A DNA stretch of 7,900 bases, taken from positions 1 through 7,900 of the forward strand of contig JAQSXM010000138.1 in the NCBI GenBank assembly GCA_029256645.1, given 5' to 3'. Of this stretch, positions 1-5,482 are shown in pieces; position 1 is the stretch's first letter; each line of letters begins with the position of its first letter. Source of the stretch: Sporomusa sp. (lineage in GTDB: Bacteria; Bacillota_C; Negativicutes; Sporomusales; Sporomusaceae). The position numbers and the translations under genes were made by a program. The notes under the pieces were generated by a model. It did not search any database and was not told where the DNA came from. It saw only the letters and a program-made list of their open reading frames with translations.

Positions 1-1868
1 GGATTAGCGCCTGGGGCAAAGGCTTCACCGGCTTTACGGCCATCAGGTGTTGAACCGGTTTTTTTGCCGTACATGACATTTGAGGTAATTGTCAGTACTG
101 ACAGGGTTTGTTCGGCATCACGGTAGGCCGGATGCTTTTTCAGGTTGGCGGAAAACTCGGCAGTAATTTCCTGGGCCAGGAGATCTACCCGCTCGTCGTC
201 ATTACCATAGCAAGGGGACTCGCCAATGATTTCAAAATCAGTGGCAATACCGCGCTCATCGCGGATTGGTCTAACTTTGGCATATTTAATGGCACTCAGG
301 GAGTCAGCAACAACTGACAAACCGGCAATACCGAAAGCCATCAAACGGCCGACCTCGGTATTGTGCAGTGCCATCTGAGCCCTTTCATAAGCATATTTGT
401 CATGCATATAGTGGATTAGATTCATTGTGTTGACATAGAGGCCGGCAAGCCAGTCCATGACAATAGAGTAGTTATGGCGGACTGTATCATAGTCCAGATA
501 CTCGCCCTCAAGCACAGGCAGTACAGGGGCCACCTGCTGACCGCTAACCTCATCCCGGCCGCCGTTGATGGACATCAGCAGCGCTTTGGCCAGGTTGGCA
601 CGGGCGCCAAAAAACTGCATCTGCTCACCTACCCGCATTGCCGATACGCAGCAGGCAATCGCATAGTCATCACCGTAAGAAGGGCGCATGACATCATCAT
701 TTTCATATTGGATAGCGCTGGTATCAATGGACACCTGCGCGCTGAATTTTTTAAAGTTCTCAGGCAGCTCAGTTGACCAGAGTACTGTCAGGTTAGGCTC
801 AGGTGCCGGGCCAAGGTTGTAGAGGGTATGCAGGACACGGAAAGAGGTTTTGGTCACAAGCGGACGACCGTCAATACCTACACCGCCGATGGCCTCAGTT
901 ACCCATAAGGGGTCGCCGGCAAACAGTTCATTGTAGTCCGGGGTCCTAAGCTGACGAGCCAGTCTAAGCTTGATCACAAGCTGGTCAATAAGTTCCTGGG
1001 CTTCTGCTTCGGTAATGCTGCCTTGCGCTAAATCCCGGTCAAGATAAATATCAAGGAAGGTTGAAACCCGGCCCAGCGACATAGCCGCACCATTTTGTTC
1101 CTTAATGGCAGCCAGATAACCGAAATACAGCCATTGCACAGCCTCAGCTGCGGTTTCGGCAGGACGGGACAGGTCAAAGCCATAGGCTTTCGCCATTGTG
1201 ATCATATCTTTGAGGGCGCCAATTTGGCGGGAAACCTCTTCTCTGAGACGGATAACATCCTCGGTCATTGGTTTCTTCGCCAGGTCCTGCAAGTCTTGTT
1301 TTTTGGCTTCAATCAAGCGGGTAATACCATAGAGTGCAATCCGGCGATAGTCACCGATAATCCGGCCACGGCCATACGCGTCAGGCAGTCCAGTAATAAT
1401 AGCCGTCCCGCGGGCCAGTTTCATTTCTTCAGTATAGGCCATAAAAACACCGGTATTATGGGTTGTTGCATGATGATGATAGATATCGCTAATGCTCTCT
1501 TCCAGCTTATAGCCATACGCCTCGCACGCCTGCTCAGCCATACGAATACCGCCATTTACGATAACACCACGCTTAAGTGGGGCGTCGGTCTGAAGGCCAA
1601 CGACTGTTTCCAGATCTTTATCTATATAGCCGGCACCGTGAGAGGTAAGGGTTGATACTGTGGTCGGGTCAACGGCAAGAACACCGTTATTCTTAATCTC
1701 CTGTTTTATCAGTTCACTGCACTGCTCCCATAGCTTGGCTGTCCTGACAGTCGGCCCTGCTAAAAATTGGCTGTCACCGGCGTACGGGTTATAGTTCTGC
1801 TGGATAAAATCACGAACGTTGATACTCTCCTGCCAACCCTGTCCTTTGAATCCTGCCCATGCTTTCAT
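1..1868 (-). CDS. pflB: Pyruvate formate-lyase (formate C-acetyltransferase), 3' end cut by window
   Basis: Cytoplasmic glycyl-radical enzyme that converts pyruvate and CoA to acetyl-CoA and formate during fermentation. Reading the minus strand from the ATG at 1868 gives 622 residues without a stop, starting [12 protein letters not shown]. The family hallmarks are plain: [20 protein letters not shown], the long conserved stretch around [18 protein letters not shown], and the catalytic cysteine pair in IACCVSAM at residues 406-407 (Cys418/Cys419 in E. coli), followed by [12 protein letters not shown]. The frame is lost at [16 protein letters not shown], so roughly 130 C-terminal residues, including the radical-bearing glycine loop, lie beyond position 1. 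The start is supported by GAGGGGG at 1876-1882, 7 nt upstream of the ATG. The gene has its own promoter and a probable ZTP riboswitch. The activating enzyme it needs is not in the window and may lie just beyond the left edge. The family assignment is very secure. Confidence 0.97.
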   Translation of the reverse strand, partial: MKAWAGFKGQGWQESINVRDFIQQNYNPYAGDSQFLAGPTVRTAKLWEQCSELIKQEIKNNGVLAVDPTTVSTLTSHGAGYIDKDLETVVGLQTDAPLKRGVIVNGGIRMAEQACEAYGYKLEESISDIYHHHATTHNTGVFMAYTEEMKLARGTAIITGLPDAYGRGRIIGDYRRIALYGITRLIEAKKQDLQDLAKKPMTEDVIRLREEVSRQIGALKDMITMAKAYGFDLSRPAETAAEAVQWLYFGYLAAIKEQNGAAMSLGRVSTFLDIYLDRDLAQGSITEAEAQELIDQLVIKLRLARQLRTPDYNELFAGDPLWVTEAIGGVGIDGRPLVTKTSFRVLHTLYNLGPAPEPNLTVLWSTELPENFKKFSAQVSIDTSAIQYENDDVMRPSYGDDYAIACCVSAMRVGEQMQFFGARANLAKALLMSINGGRDEVSGQQVAPVLPVLEGEYLDYDTVRHNYSIVMDWLAGLYVNTMNLIHYMHDKYAYERAQMALHNTEVGRLMAFGIAGLSVVADSLSAIKYAKVRPIRDERGIATDFEIIGESPCYGNDDERVDLLAQEITAEFSANLKKHPAYRDAEQTLSVLTITSNVMYGKKTGSTPDGRKAGEAFAPGAN

Positions 1869-1910
1869 GTCAAATCCCCCTCATTAAATATTCTAACAAT
1901 TACAATATAA

Positions 1911-1939
1911 GACCGCCTGGCATGAATGCCCAGGCGGTC
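1911..1939 (-). terminator. Attenuator hairpin of the riboswitch expression platform
   Basis: On the minus strand GACCGCCUGGGCA (1939-1927), a UUCA loop and UGCCAGGCGGUC (1922-1911) form a 12-bp stem with one bulged G. The 5' arm is the same stretch that serves as the conserved CCGCCUGGGCA of the aptamer, so ligand-bound aptamer and hairpin exclude each other, the usual ON-switch arrangement. The following run is UUAUAUUGU, a poor U-tract, so termination may be partial. The ribosome binding site lies about 30 nt further on, so direct sequestration of the RBS is not apparent. Confidence 0.7.
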
Positions 1940-1996
1940 GGCCTTCACCTCATACAAAACCGTGTACTTTTGCTTCTCCGCCCGGTCTGCAATCGG
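1927..1996 (-). promoter_or_regulatory. Probable ZTP riboswitch (pfl motif) aptamer in the pflB leader
   Basis: The pflB leader RNA contains the hallmark of the pfl/ZTP motif, CCGCCUGGGCA (1937 to 1927), preceded by GGCCGA. Upstream is GACCGGGCGGAG (1987 to 1976), resembling the conserved GACUGGCGGA of the family. Its GGCGG can pair with CCGCC of the 3' domain, which is the pseudoknot expected of this class. Between them lies a short hairpin (GUACA at 1967-1963 with UGUAU at 1956-1952, loop of 6) followed directly by GAGGUGAAG, matching the purine-rich strand that follows P2. P1 is weak: only a bulged pairing of CC-UU-CA (1996-1988) with UGAAGG (1947-1942) is visible. Known members bind ZTP/ZMP, which accumulate when 10-formyl-THF is scarce, and usually switch gene expression on. 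The position upstream of pfl is the classic one. The call is by eye and has not been scored with a covariance model. Confidence 0.75.
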
Positions 1997-2067
1997 TAAC
2001 CATCAAATTTTAAGACAAATTGCTACATTGTTCGAGTTCAATCGACAACTTTTTCGCCTGTGTATTC

Positions 2068-2097
2068 ATTATGCAACACATTGGCAAAGTTTGTCCA
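2068..2097 (-). promoter_or_regulatory. Candidate SigA promoter of pflB
   Basis: Minus strand TGGACA (2097-2092) and CATAAT (2073-2068) each match the housekeeping consensus at 5 of 6 positions and are separated by 18 bp. A start near 2061 would give a leader of about 190 nt containing the whole riboswitch. It lies downstream of the terminator that ends the preceding transcription unit, so pflB would be transcribed independently. The call is from consensus matching only. Confidence 0.55.
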
Positions 2098-2146
2098 GTG
2101 GTTGAGAAGAAGTAGTTATATTCTAAAATTTTGATATAATCATTAA

Positions 2147-2181
2147 ATTTAAGGGGTAGTTCTTAGAACCACCCCTTAAAT
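2147..2181 (-). terminator. Strong inverted-repeat terminator after the zinc-ribbon gene
   Basis: Arms 2147-2163 and 2165-2181 are 17-bp inverted repeats with one mismatch, containing AAGGGG/CCCCTT. The structure begins 2 bp after the stop codon of the zinc-ribbon gene and the arms end in an A/T-rich stretch (AAATTTAAT on the minus strand) that can act as U-tract. The same symmetry would work on the plus strand. It separates the VOC/zinc-ribbon unit from the pflB promoter. Confidence 0.75.
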
Positions 2182-2182
2182 G

Positions 2183-2437
2183 CTAGTTATGCCACCTTTT
2201 TAGTTTTGGCAGATGCTCGCGCAGCAGTTTTCTGGCGGCAGCTTCAGTCATCCCATTTTCTTTCAGGTGTGGTACACAATGCTCAATCATATCTGCCAGA
2301 GTTAGATCAGGTTGTTTGAATTGACCGTCTTGATAACAATACATGCAGTATTTTTCTGTTTTAGTACCGTTTGCCTCTGACCCCAACAGGTCCTGACCAT
2401 TGAGCGGCATTCCACAACTTTGACAAAACTTATCCAC
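2183..2437 (-). CDS. Small zinc-ribbon domain protein
   Basis: An 84-residue protein matching what I know as the putative zinc ribbon family (Pfam zf-ribbon_2, often loosely annotated as a transcriptional regulator). Two CxxC knuckles, C5-C8 in FCQSCGMPL and C31-C34 in YCMYCYQDG, should bind one zinc ion. They are followed by the typical DLTLADMIEHCVPHL segment and a basic C-terminal helix ending LREHLPKLKRWHN. The full family length is present. The start is GTG at 2437, chosen because GGAGAGG at 2444-2450 stands 6 nt upstream and the CxxC motif follows at once. It lies 61 bp downstream of the VOC gene with no clear terminator between them, so the two are probably co-transcribed. The molecular function of the family is not established. 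The family call is secure; a regulatory role is only a guess. Confidence 0.9.
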   Translation of the reverse strand: MDKFCQSCGMPLNGQDLLGSEANGTKTEKYCMYCYQDGQFKQPDLTLADMIEHCVPHLKENGMTEAAARKLLREHLPKLKRWHN

Positions 2438-2462
2438 AATGCACCTCTCCTTTTTTTACACG

Positions 2463-2489
2463 TAGTGATAATTCCGGAAACCTTCACTA
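2463..2489. repeat. 27-bp dyad element between VOC and zinc-ribbon genes
   Basis: Outer arms TAGTGA (2463-2468) and TCACTA (2484-2489) flank an almost centred 8-bp palindrome TTCCGGAA (2472-2479), with 3- and 4-bp spacers. The element lies a few bases upstream of the ribosome binding site of the zinc-ribbon gene. It has no T-run on either side, which argues against a terminator. It could be an operator, a leader hairpin or chance. Confidence 0.35.
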
Positions 2490-2498
2490 GGCTTTATA

Positions 2499-2924
2499 TT
2501 AAGTCATAATTAAATTATCCTGGTCATCAAACTCAAAATAAGGATTCCAGGCCACTTCCCACAGATAGCCGTCCAGGTCGGAAAAATAGCCGCTGTATCC
2601 GCCCCAGAATACGGTTTGCGCCGGTTTTACTATTTTTGCCCCCAGGCCTTCAACCTGTTTGAGAACCGCGTCTACCTCTGCTTTGCTTTTGGCATTGTGA
2701 GCCAGCGTTATTCCTGAGAAGCCTTGTCCGGCTGGGGCAATGCCAACATCTTCGGCCAGCAGTTCTCTTGGATATAGAGCCAATACCACCCCGCCCAGGT
2801 CAAAGAATACAATACTCTCCTGACTCATGGCTGAAGGCTGCCACCCCAGCCCTTTTTGATAGAAATCAACCGCAGCAATAAAATTATTGACACCAAGGGT
2901 TACGATGTTTAATTTTTGTCGCAT
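2499..2924 (-). CDS. VOC (glyoxalase/bleomycin-resistance fold) family protein
   Basis: A 141-residue protein with the two beta-alpha-beta-beta-beta modules of the vicinal oxygen chelate superfamily. Module one runs over residues 5-52 (LNIVTLGVNNFIAAVDFYQKGLGW, then VFFDLGGVVLALYP). Module two runs over about 68-127 (FSGITLAHNAKSKAEVDAVLKQVEGLGAKI, then GYSGYFSDLDGYLWEVAWNP). E123 is at the usual place of a metal ligand, but the first strand carries Asn6 rather than His or Gln, so metal binding is uncertain. The superfamily includes glyoxalase I, dioxygenases and drug-binding proteins, and the substrate cannot be told from sequence. The ATG at 2924 has GAGGAG about 8 nt upstream. It starts 73 bp after the radical SAM gene. 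That gap holds only the RBS and a 5-bp hairpin (GTTGA/TCAAC), so read-through from the radical SAM gene is likely. Confidence 0.88.
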   Translation of the reverse strand: MRQKLNIVTLGVNNFIAAVDFYQKGLGWQPSAMSQESIVFFDLGGVVLALYPRELLAEDVGIAPAGQGFSGITLAHNAKSKAEVDAVLKQVEGLGAKIVKPAQTVFWGGYSGYFSDLDGYLWEVAWNPYFEFDDQDNLIMT

Positions 2925-2997
2925 CAGAAGTTCTCCTCAATTATTTTTAACCTTAACCTAAATCAGAACGGTTGACTGCCTCAACACTCTCAGCCTA

Positions 2998-3891
2998 TTA
3001 TTCAACATTGTTATACGGGTCCCACTCAGTCACATTGGCCAACTGGCGCTGGGCTGCCTTAATATCTTCAAGCAGCCTGTCCTTATCTTTGGGCAAAGTG
3101 GCCGCCAGGGCAATATGATTAGAGCTATGGTTGCTTCTAAACAGGCAGTGGCTTGCCGGCGGTAATTCAATGGCACTTATCATTTGATAGAGCTCACCCA
3201 TAATCTCAGCCGGGGGCAGTGGCACAAACTCGCCACGTTCAAATTGATCCAGTAATTGGCTGCCACGGTACAGCATCAGCGTCAACGCGCTCAGCATAGC
3301 AGGGCGAATGGCATTTACCGCCTGGGCCGTGTTATAGGCATGCCTGCCGGAACCCTCTCTGCCGCCAAGACCGGCAATCACCATGACTGACAGCTTGATA
3401 CCGGCCGCCACAATACGCTGCCCGGCCTCGATCGCCTCCGCCGCGGTAACCCCCTTGTTGACATCTCTAAGAACAACATCATCCCCTGACTCCAGGCCAT
3501 AGTAAACAAGCTTTAGCCCGGCCTCCCGCAGGGCAATCAGCTCTGCCGGCGTCTTATTCAGCATATCCTTAGGGCCCGCATAGCAGGAAACCCGCTGCAG
3601 CCGGGGAAAGGTCTCCTGCAAAACAGTCAATATCTGCAATAACTTATCAGTTGTCAGCACCAGCGCATTGCCGTCAGCCAAAAAGATACGGCGGATGTTC
3701 TGGGCATATGGCTTGGCAGCGTTTATCTGCGCCATTATTTCATTCAGGGGACGGGTACGAAACCTAACTGACCGGTACATATTGCAATAAGTGCAGGCAT
3801 TGTGAGAACACCCAATCGTTACCCGTAAGATAAAGCTATAGGCTTCACTCGGCGGGCGAAACACATTGCCCTCAGCATGATCAAAATACAA
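2998..3891 (-). CDS. Radical SAM protein with CX4CX2C cluster motif
   Basis: A 297-residue protein of the radical SAM superfamily. The 4Fe-4S/SAM site is TIGCSHNACTYCNMY with C28, C33 and C36, that is CX4CX2C rather than the usual CX3CX2C. My recollection is that this spacing and the GCSHNxCTFC wording are normal for one large anaerobic subfamily of unknown substrate. Further barrel motifs are FLADGNAL (70-77), YYGLESGDD (130-138) and VIAGLGGREG (171-180). FRSNHSSNH (251-259) near the end is also typical of this subfamily. There is no B12-binding domain or extra Fe-S domain, so it is a compact single-domain enzyme. The start is TTG at 3891: an upstream ATG at 3898-3896 is out of frame and hits a stop after five codons, and AGAGG at 3901-3905 stands 9 nt before the TTG. 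A 7-bp tandem duplication spans this point. The reaction is unknown. Confidence 0.9.
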   Translation of the reverse strand: MYFDHAEGNVFRPPSEAYSFILRVTIGCSHNACTYCNMYRSVRFRTRPLNEIMAQINAAKPYAQNIRRIFLADGNALVLTTDKLLQILTVLQETFPRLQRVSCYAGPKDMLNKTPAELIALREAGLKLVYYGLESGDDVVLRDVNKGVTAAEAIEAGQRIVAAGIKLSVMVIAGLGGREGSGRHAYNTAQAVNAIRPAMLSALTLMLYRGSQLLDQFERGEFVPLPPAEIMGELYQMISAIELPPASHCLFRSNHSSNHIALAATLPKDKDRLLEDIKAAQRQLANVTEWDPYNNVE

Positions 3892-3895
3892 AATA
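3882..3895 (-). repeat. 7-bp tandem duplication at the radical SAM start codon
   Basis: On the minus strand TATTTTG occurs twice in a row (3895-3889 and 3888-3882), immediately after an ATG at 3898-3896. With one copy removed, the ATG would be in frame and would read MYFDHAEG, exactly the protein now read from the TTG. The present arrangement puts the ATG out of frame and leaves the TTG, 9 nt after AGAGG, as initiation codon. Confidence 0.85.
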
Positions 3896-3913
3896 CATCG
3901 CCTCTAATCTAAG

Positions 3914-3919
3914 ATTATA
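3914..3919 (-). promoter_or_regulatory. Possible -10 box of the radical SAM gene
   Basis: A perfect TATAAT on the minus strand abuts the right-hand edge of the REPIN-like element, about 22 bp upstream of the TTG start. It overlaps a 13-bp palindrome TAATCT-A-AGATTA (3905-3917). No acceptable -35 box is found at 16-18 bp, where the sequence belongs to the repeat element. Without a -35 or TG extension this is only a candidate. Confidence 0.3.
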
Positions 3920-3992
3920 GACTCACGGGGACGGTTCTTCTGAGTCATTTCGCCTTTGCCGAAATGACTCAAGAGAACCGTCCCCTTGAGTC
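3920..3992. repeat. REPIN/MITE-like palindromic element
   Basis: Two 33-nt arms (3920-3952 and 3960-3992) are inverted repeats with three mismatches around a 7-nt loop. Each arm contains a 27-nt unit (3920-3946 and 3966-3992) with core GGGGACGGTTCT, itself bounded by GACTCA and TGAGTC, so the element is a pair of REP-like units in opposite orientation. I recall similar GGGGACGGTTCT-type palindromes as dispersed repeats in Firmicutes genomes, often near RAYT-type (IS200-like) transposases. No transposase is present here, so it would be a non-autonomous copy. The transcribed hairpin could also slow or stop transcription between the flanking genes. The copy number cannot be judged from one window. 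Confidence 0.8.
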
Positions 3993-4040
3993 ACCCGTAA
4001 GTCTGAGACAACTTCAATGTATCAAAAACAGACGGTGTTG

Positions 4041-4079
4041 TCAAAAGGGAATAAAACCGCGCCCTGTACGAGCGCGGTT
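4041..4079 (-). terminator. Rho-independent terminator of the Fe-S protein gene
   Basis: AACCGCGC (4079-4072) pairs with GCGCGGTT (4062-4055) around a 9-nt loop, followed on the minus strand by TTATTCCCTTTT. It begins 2 bp after the stop codon of the Fe-S gene. GC-rich 8-bp stem plus T-rich tail is a standard intrinsic terminator. Confidence 0.85.
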
Positions 4080-4080
4080 G

Positions 4081-5361
4081 CTAGCGTTCTGTATATTTTT
4101 TGGCACCTGCGGCGATGGCGCTGAGAAAGGCTGAGCGTATCGGCTTAACCGCCATAACTGCCTTGACAGGGGCTGATTTTTCGATGACTGATGCAATGCG
4201 TCCCAGCGCCCGGTGGCTGAGACGGGAGGGATCGTCAAAGAGAAAGTTGCTTAGTTTCCCCCGTTCAATAGCCATTGCCACCATCCGGTCAAAGGTTGTC
4301 TCAGGCACTACAACCTGCTGCTCACGTCCCTTCATACTGATACAGCCCCGCTTGCAGGCAAAGTGGCAGACCCCGCAGCCCAAACACAGGCTGGCCTCGC
4401 ATACAGCATGAGGACGATTGCCACTGCCTGCTTCAAGACTGATTGCAGCCACAGGGCAGGCCTTGACACACAGGCCGCAGCCGGTACAGGTATCTGCTGC
4501 AATGTCCGCTATCCAGTTGGAGGTAACCACAGCCCCCCGTAAATCAAAGGTTTTTATTGCCTGAATCATGCCACAGCAGCAACCACAGCAATTACACATA
4601 AACCCGGCTGAGCGCTGGACATTATCGGCAATCTGCGCCAAGCCGGCCTGTTTGCACTGTTCCAGCACAGCCATGGCTTCACTGACGCTGGACTGCTCAG
4701 CCATGCCTTTTTTGATCAGCATTTCAGCTCCCTGATTAAAGGTAAGGCAGGTCTTAAGCGGTGCCGCACAAACCTTATTCAGATGGCTGGCTTTGTGGCG
4801 GCAGGCGCAGAGCGATAACCCGACTGTCCTGGCCGACTGAATAATATAGCTGGCTTTCTCCCAGTCAAGTACCTCCGAGTAGTCACCTGCCGGCAATGCC
4901 GCTTCCTGGACCAGCGCGCGCCCCAACTGGGTATCTGCCTGGAATACATCACGGGCAAAGCGGTCATCGCGATACATATACACTTCAAACAATTGAGCCA
5001 GCTCGCCCATCGGTAAATCATCGCGGGTACGCATATAGACAAATTCGAAGAACCCAATAACAACAGGCGCTAATACAACATGGCTCTGTCCCTGGTATTC
5101 AAAGTCAAAAACCAGCCCTTTTTCCGCCATAGTCAGGATCTTTTGCTGCAGTTCTTCCTGGTGCAGTCCGATTTTGCGGGCCAAAGCCGCTACTGAGGTG
5201 GGCCGCAGCGGAATCTGCCTGGCAATGGTGGCTTCGGCGGGGGAAAACAGCAGCTGCAGTATTTGGATAAATACCGGCGAATACGGCGCACCGGTTATGT
5301 TTTGATCAAGACGCTGCTGCAGCAGCCGGTATTCACGCTCACCATTCACAATGTGTCCCAA
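4081..5361 (-). CDS. Multi-cluster 4Fe-4S protein with N-terminal winged-helix-like region
   Basis: A 426-residue protein. Residues about 30-105 look like a winged helix (PTSVAALARKIGLHQEELQQKILTMAEKGLVFDFE, then a short beta wing). The middle has a cysteine set C185xC187, C198 and C205 (CACRHK...CAAPLKTC), then a striking CNCCGCCCG at 256-264. Two bacterial-ferredoxin motifs follow, C292/295/298-C302 and C326/329/332-C336. The tail (about 380-426) is basic and helical. I recognise it as a family annotated only as 4Fe-4S dicluster protein in anaerobes; the reaction is unknown. No signal peptide or membrane segment is evident, so it should be cytoplasmic. The start is TTG at 5361, supported by GGGAGG at 5370-5375, 8 nt upstream. 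It lies 121 bp downstream of asrC with no clear terminator between, and has possible promoters of its own. A role as electron carrier or redox-responsive partner of Asr is inference. Confidence 0.88.
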   Translation of the reverse strand: MGHIVNGEREYRLLQQRLDQNITGAPYSPVFIQILQLLFSPAEATIARQIPLRPTSVAALARKIGLHQEELQQKILTMAEKGLVFDFEYQGQSHVVLAPVVIGFFEFVYMRTRDDLPMGELAQLFEVYMYRDDRFARDVFQADTQLGRALVQEAALPAGDYSEVLDWEKASYIIQSARTVGLSLCACRHKASHLNKVCAAPLKTCLTFNQGAEMLIKKGMAEQSSVSEAMAVLEQCKQAGLAQIADNVQRSAGFMCNCCGCCCGMIQAIKTFDLRGAVVTSNWIADIAADTCTGCGLCVKACPVAAISLEAGSGNRPHAVCEASLCLGCGVCHFACKRGCISMKGREQQVVVPETTFDRMVAMAIERGKLSNFLFDDPSRLSHRALGRIASVIEKSAPVKAVMAVKPIRSAFLSAIAAGAKKYTER

Positions 5362-5392
5362 GGGTCAAACCTCCCGCAACTTAAACAAAGCT

Positions 5393-5398
5393 ATTATA
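5393..5398 (-). promoter_or_regulatory. Second -10 box upstream of the Fe-S protein gene
   Basis: A second perfect TATAAT on the minus strand lies 42 bp downstream of the first, in the related context CTGGCATTATAATAGC versus CTGGTATAATAAAGC. No good -35 is found at 16-18 bp. Between the two boxes is an inverted pair TATGC/GCATA (5422-5426 and 5404-5408) that could be a protein-binding site. The evidence is weak. Confidence 0.3.
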
Positions 5399-5434
5399 AT
5401 GCCAGTATGCACAACAAATGCGGCATATTGCTTT

Positions 5435-5463
5435 ATTATACCAGAAAAGACGGATAATGGCAC
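5435..5463 (-). promoter_or_regulatory. Candidate extended -10 promoter upstream of the Fe-S protein gene
   Basis: On the minus strand TGGTATAAT (5443-5435) is a perfect extended -10, with GTGCCA (5463-5458, 4 of 6 matches) 17 bp upstream. It sits in the gap after asrC and would allow the Fe-S gene to be expressed apart from asr. Confidence 0.55.
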
Positions 5464-5482
5464 GTAACGGGGGGGCTGCTGA

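Noticed and set aside
1095..1655. 186-codon open frame on the plus strand
   Set aside because: It lies wholly antisense to the conserved core of pflB, its translation shows no known family features, and no ribosome binding site supports it.
2028..2048. TTGT-N13-ACAA near the pflB transcription start, considered as a Rex operator
   Set aside because: A Rex site is 18 bp with longer matching arms. This one is 21 bp and only the outer four bases pair, so chance is likely.
2944..2997. Promoter for the VOC gene in the gap after the radical SAM gene
   Set aside because: The only candidate is TTGAGG with a poor TAGGTT box 18 bp downstream, too weak to annotate.
4041..4238. 65-codon open frame on the minus strand overlapping the end of the Fe-S gene
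   Set aside because: It is out of frame with the clearly coding Fe-S gene, runs through its terminator hairpin and has no recognisable product.
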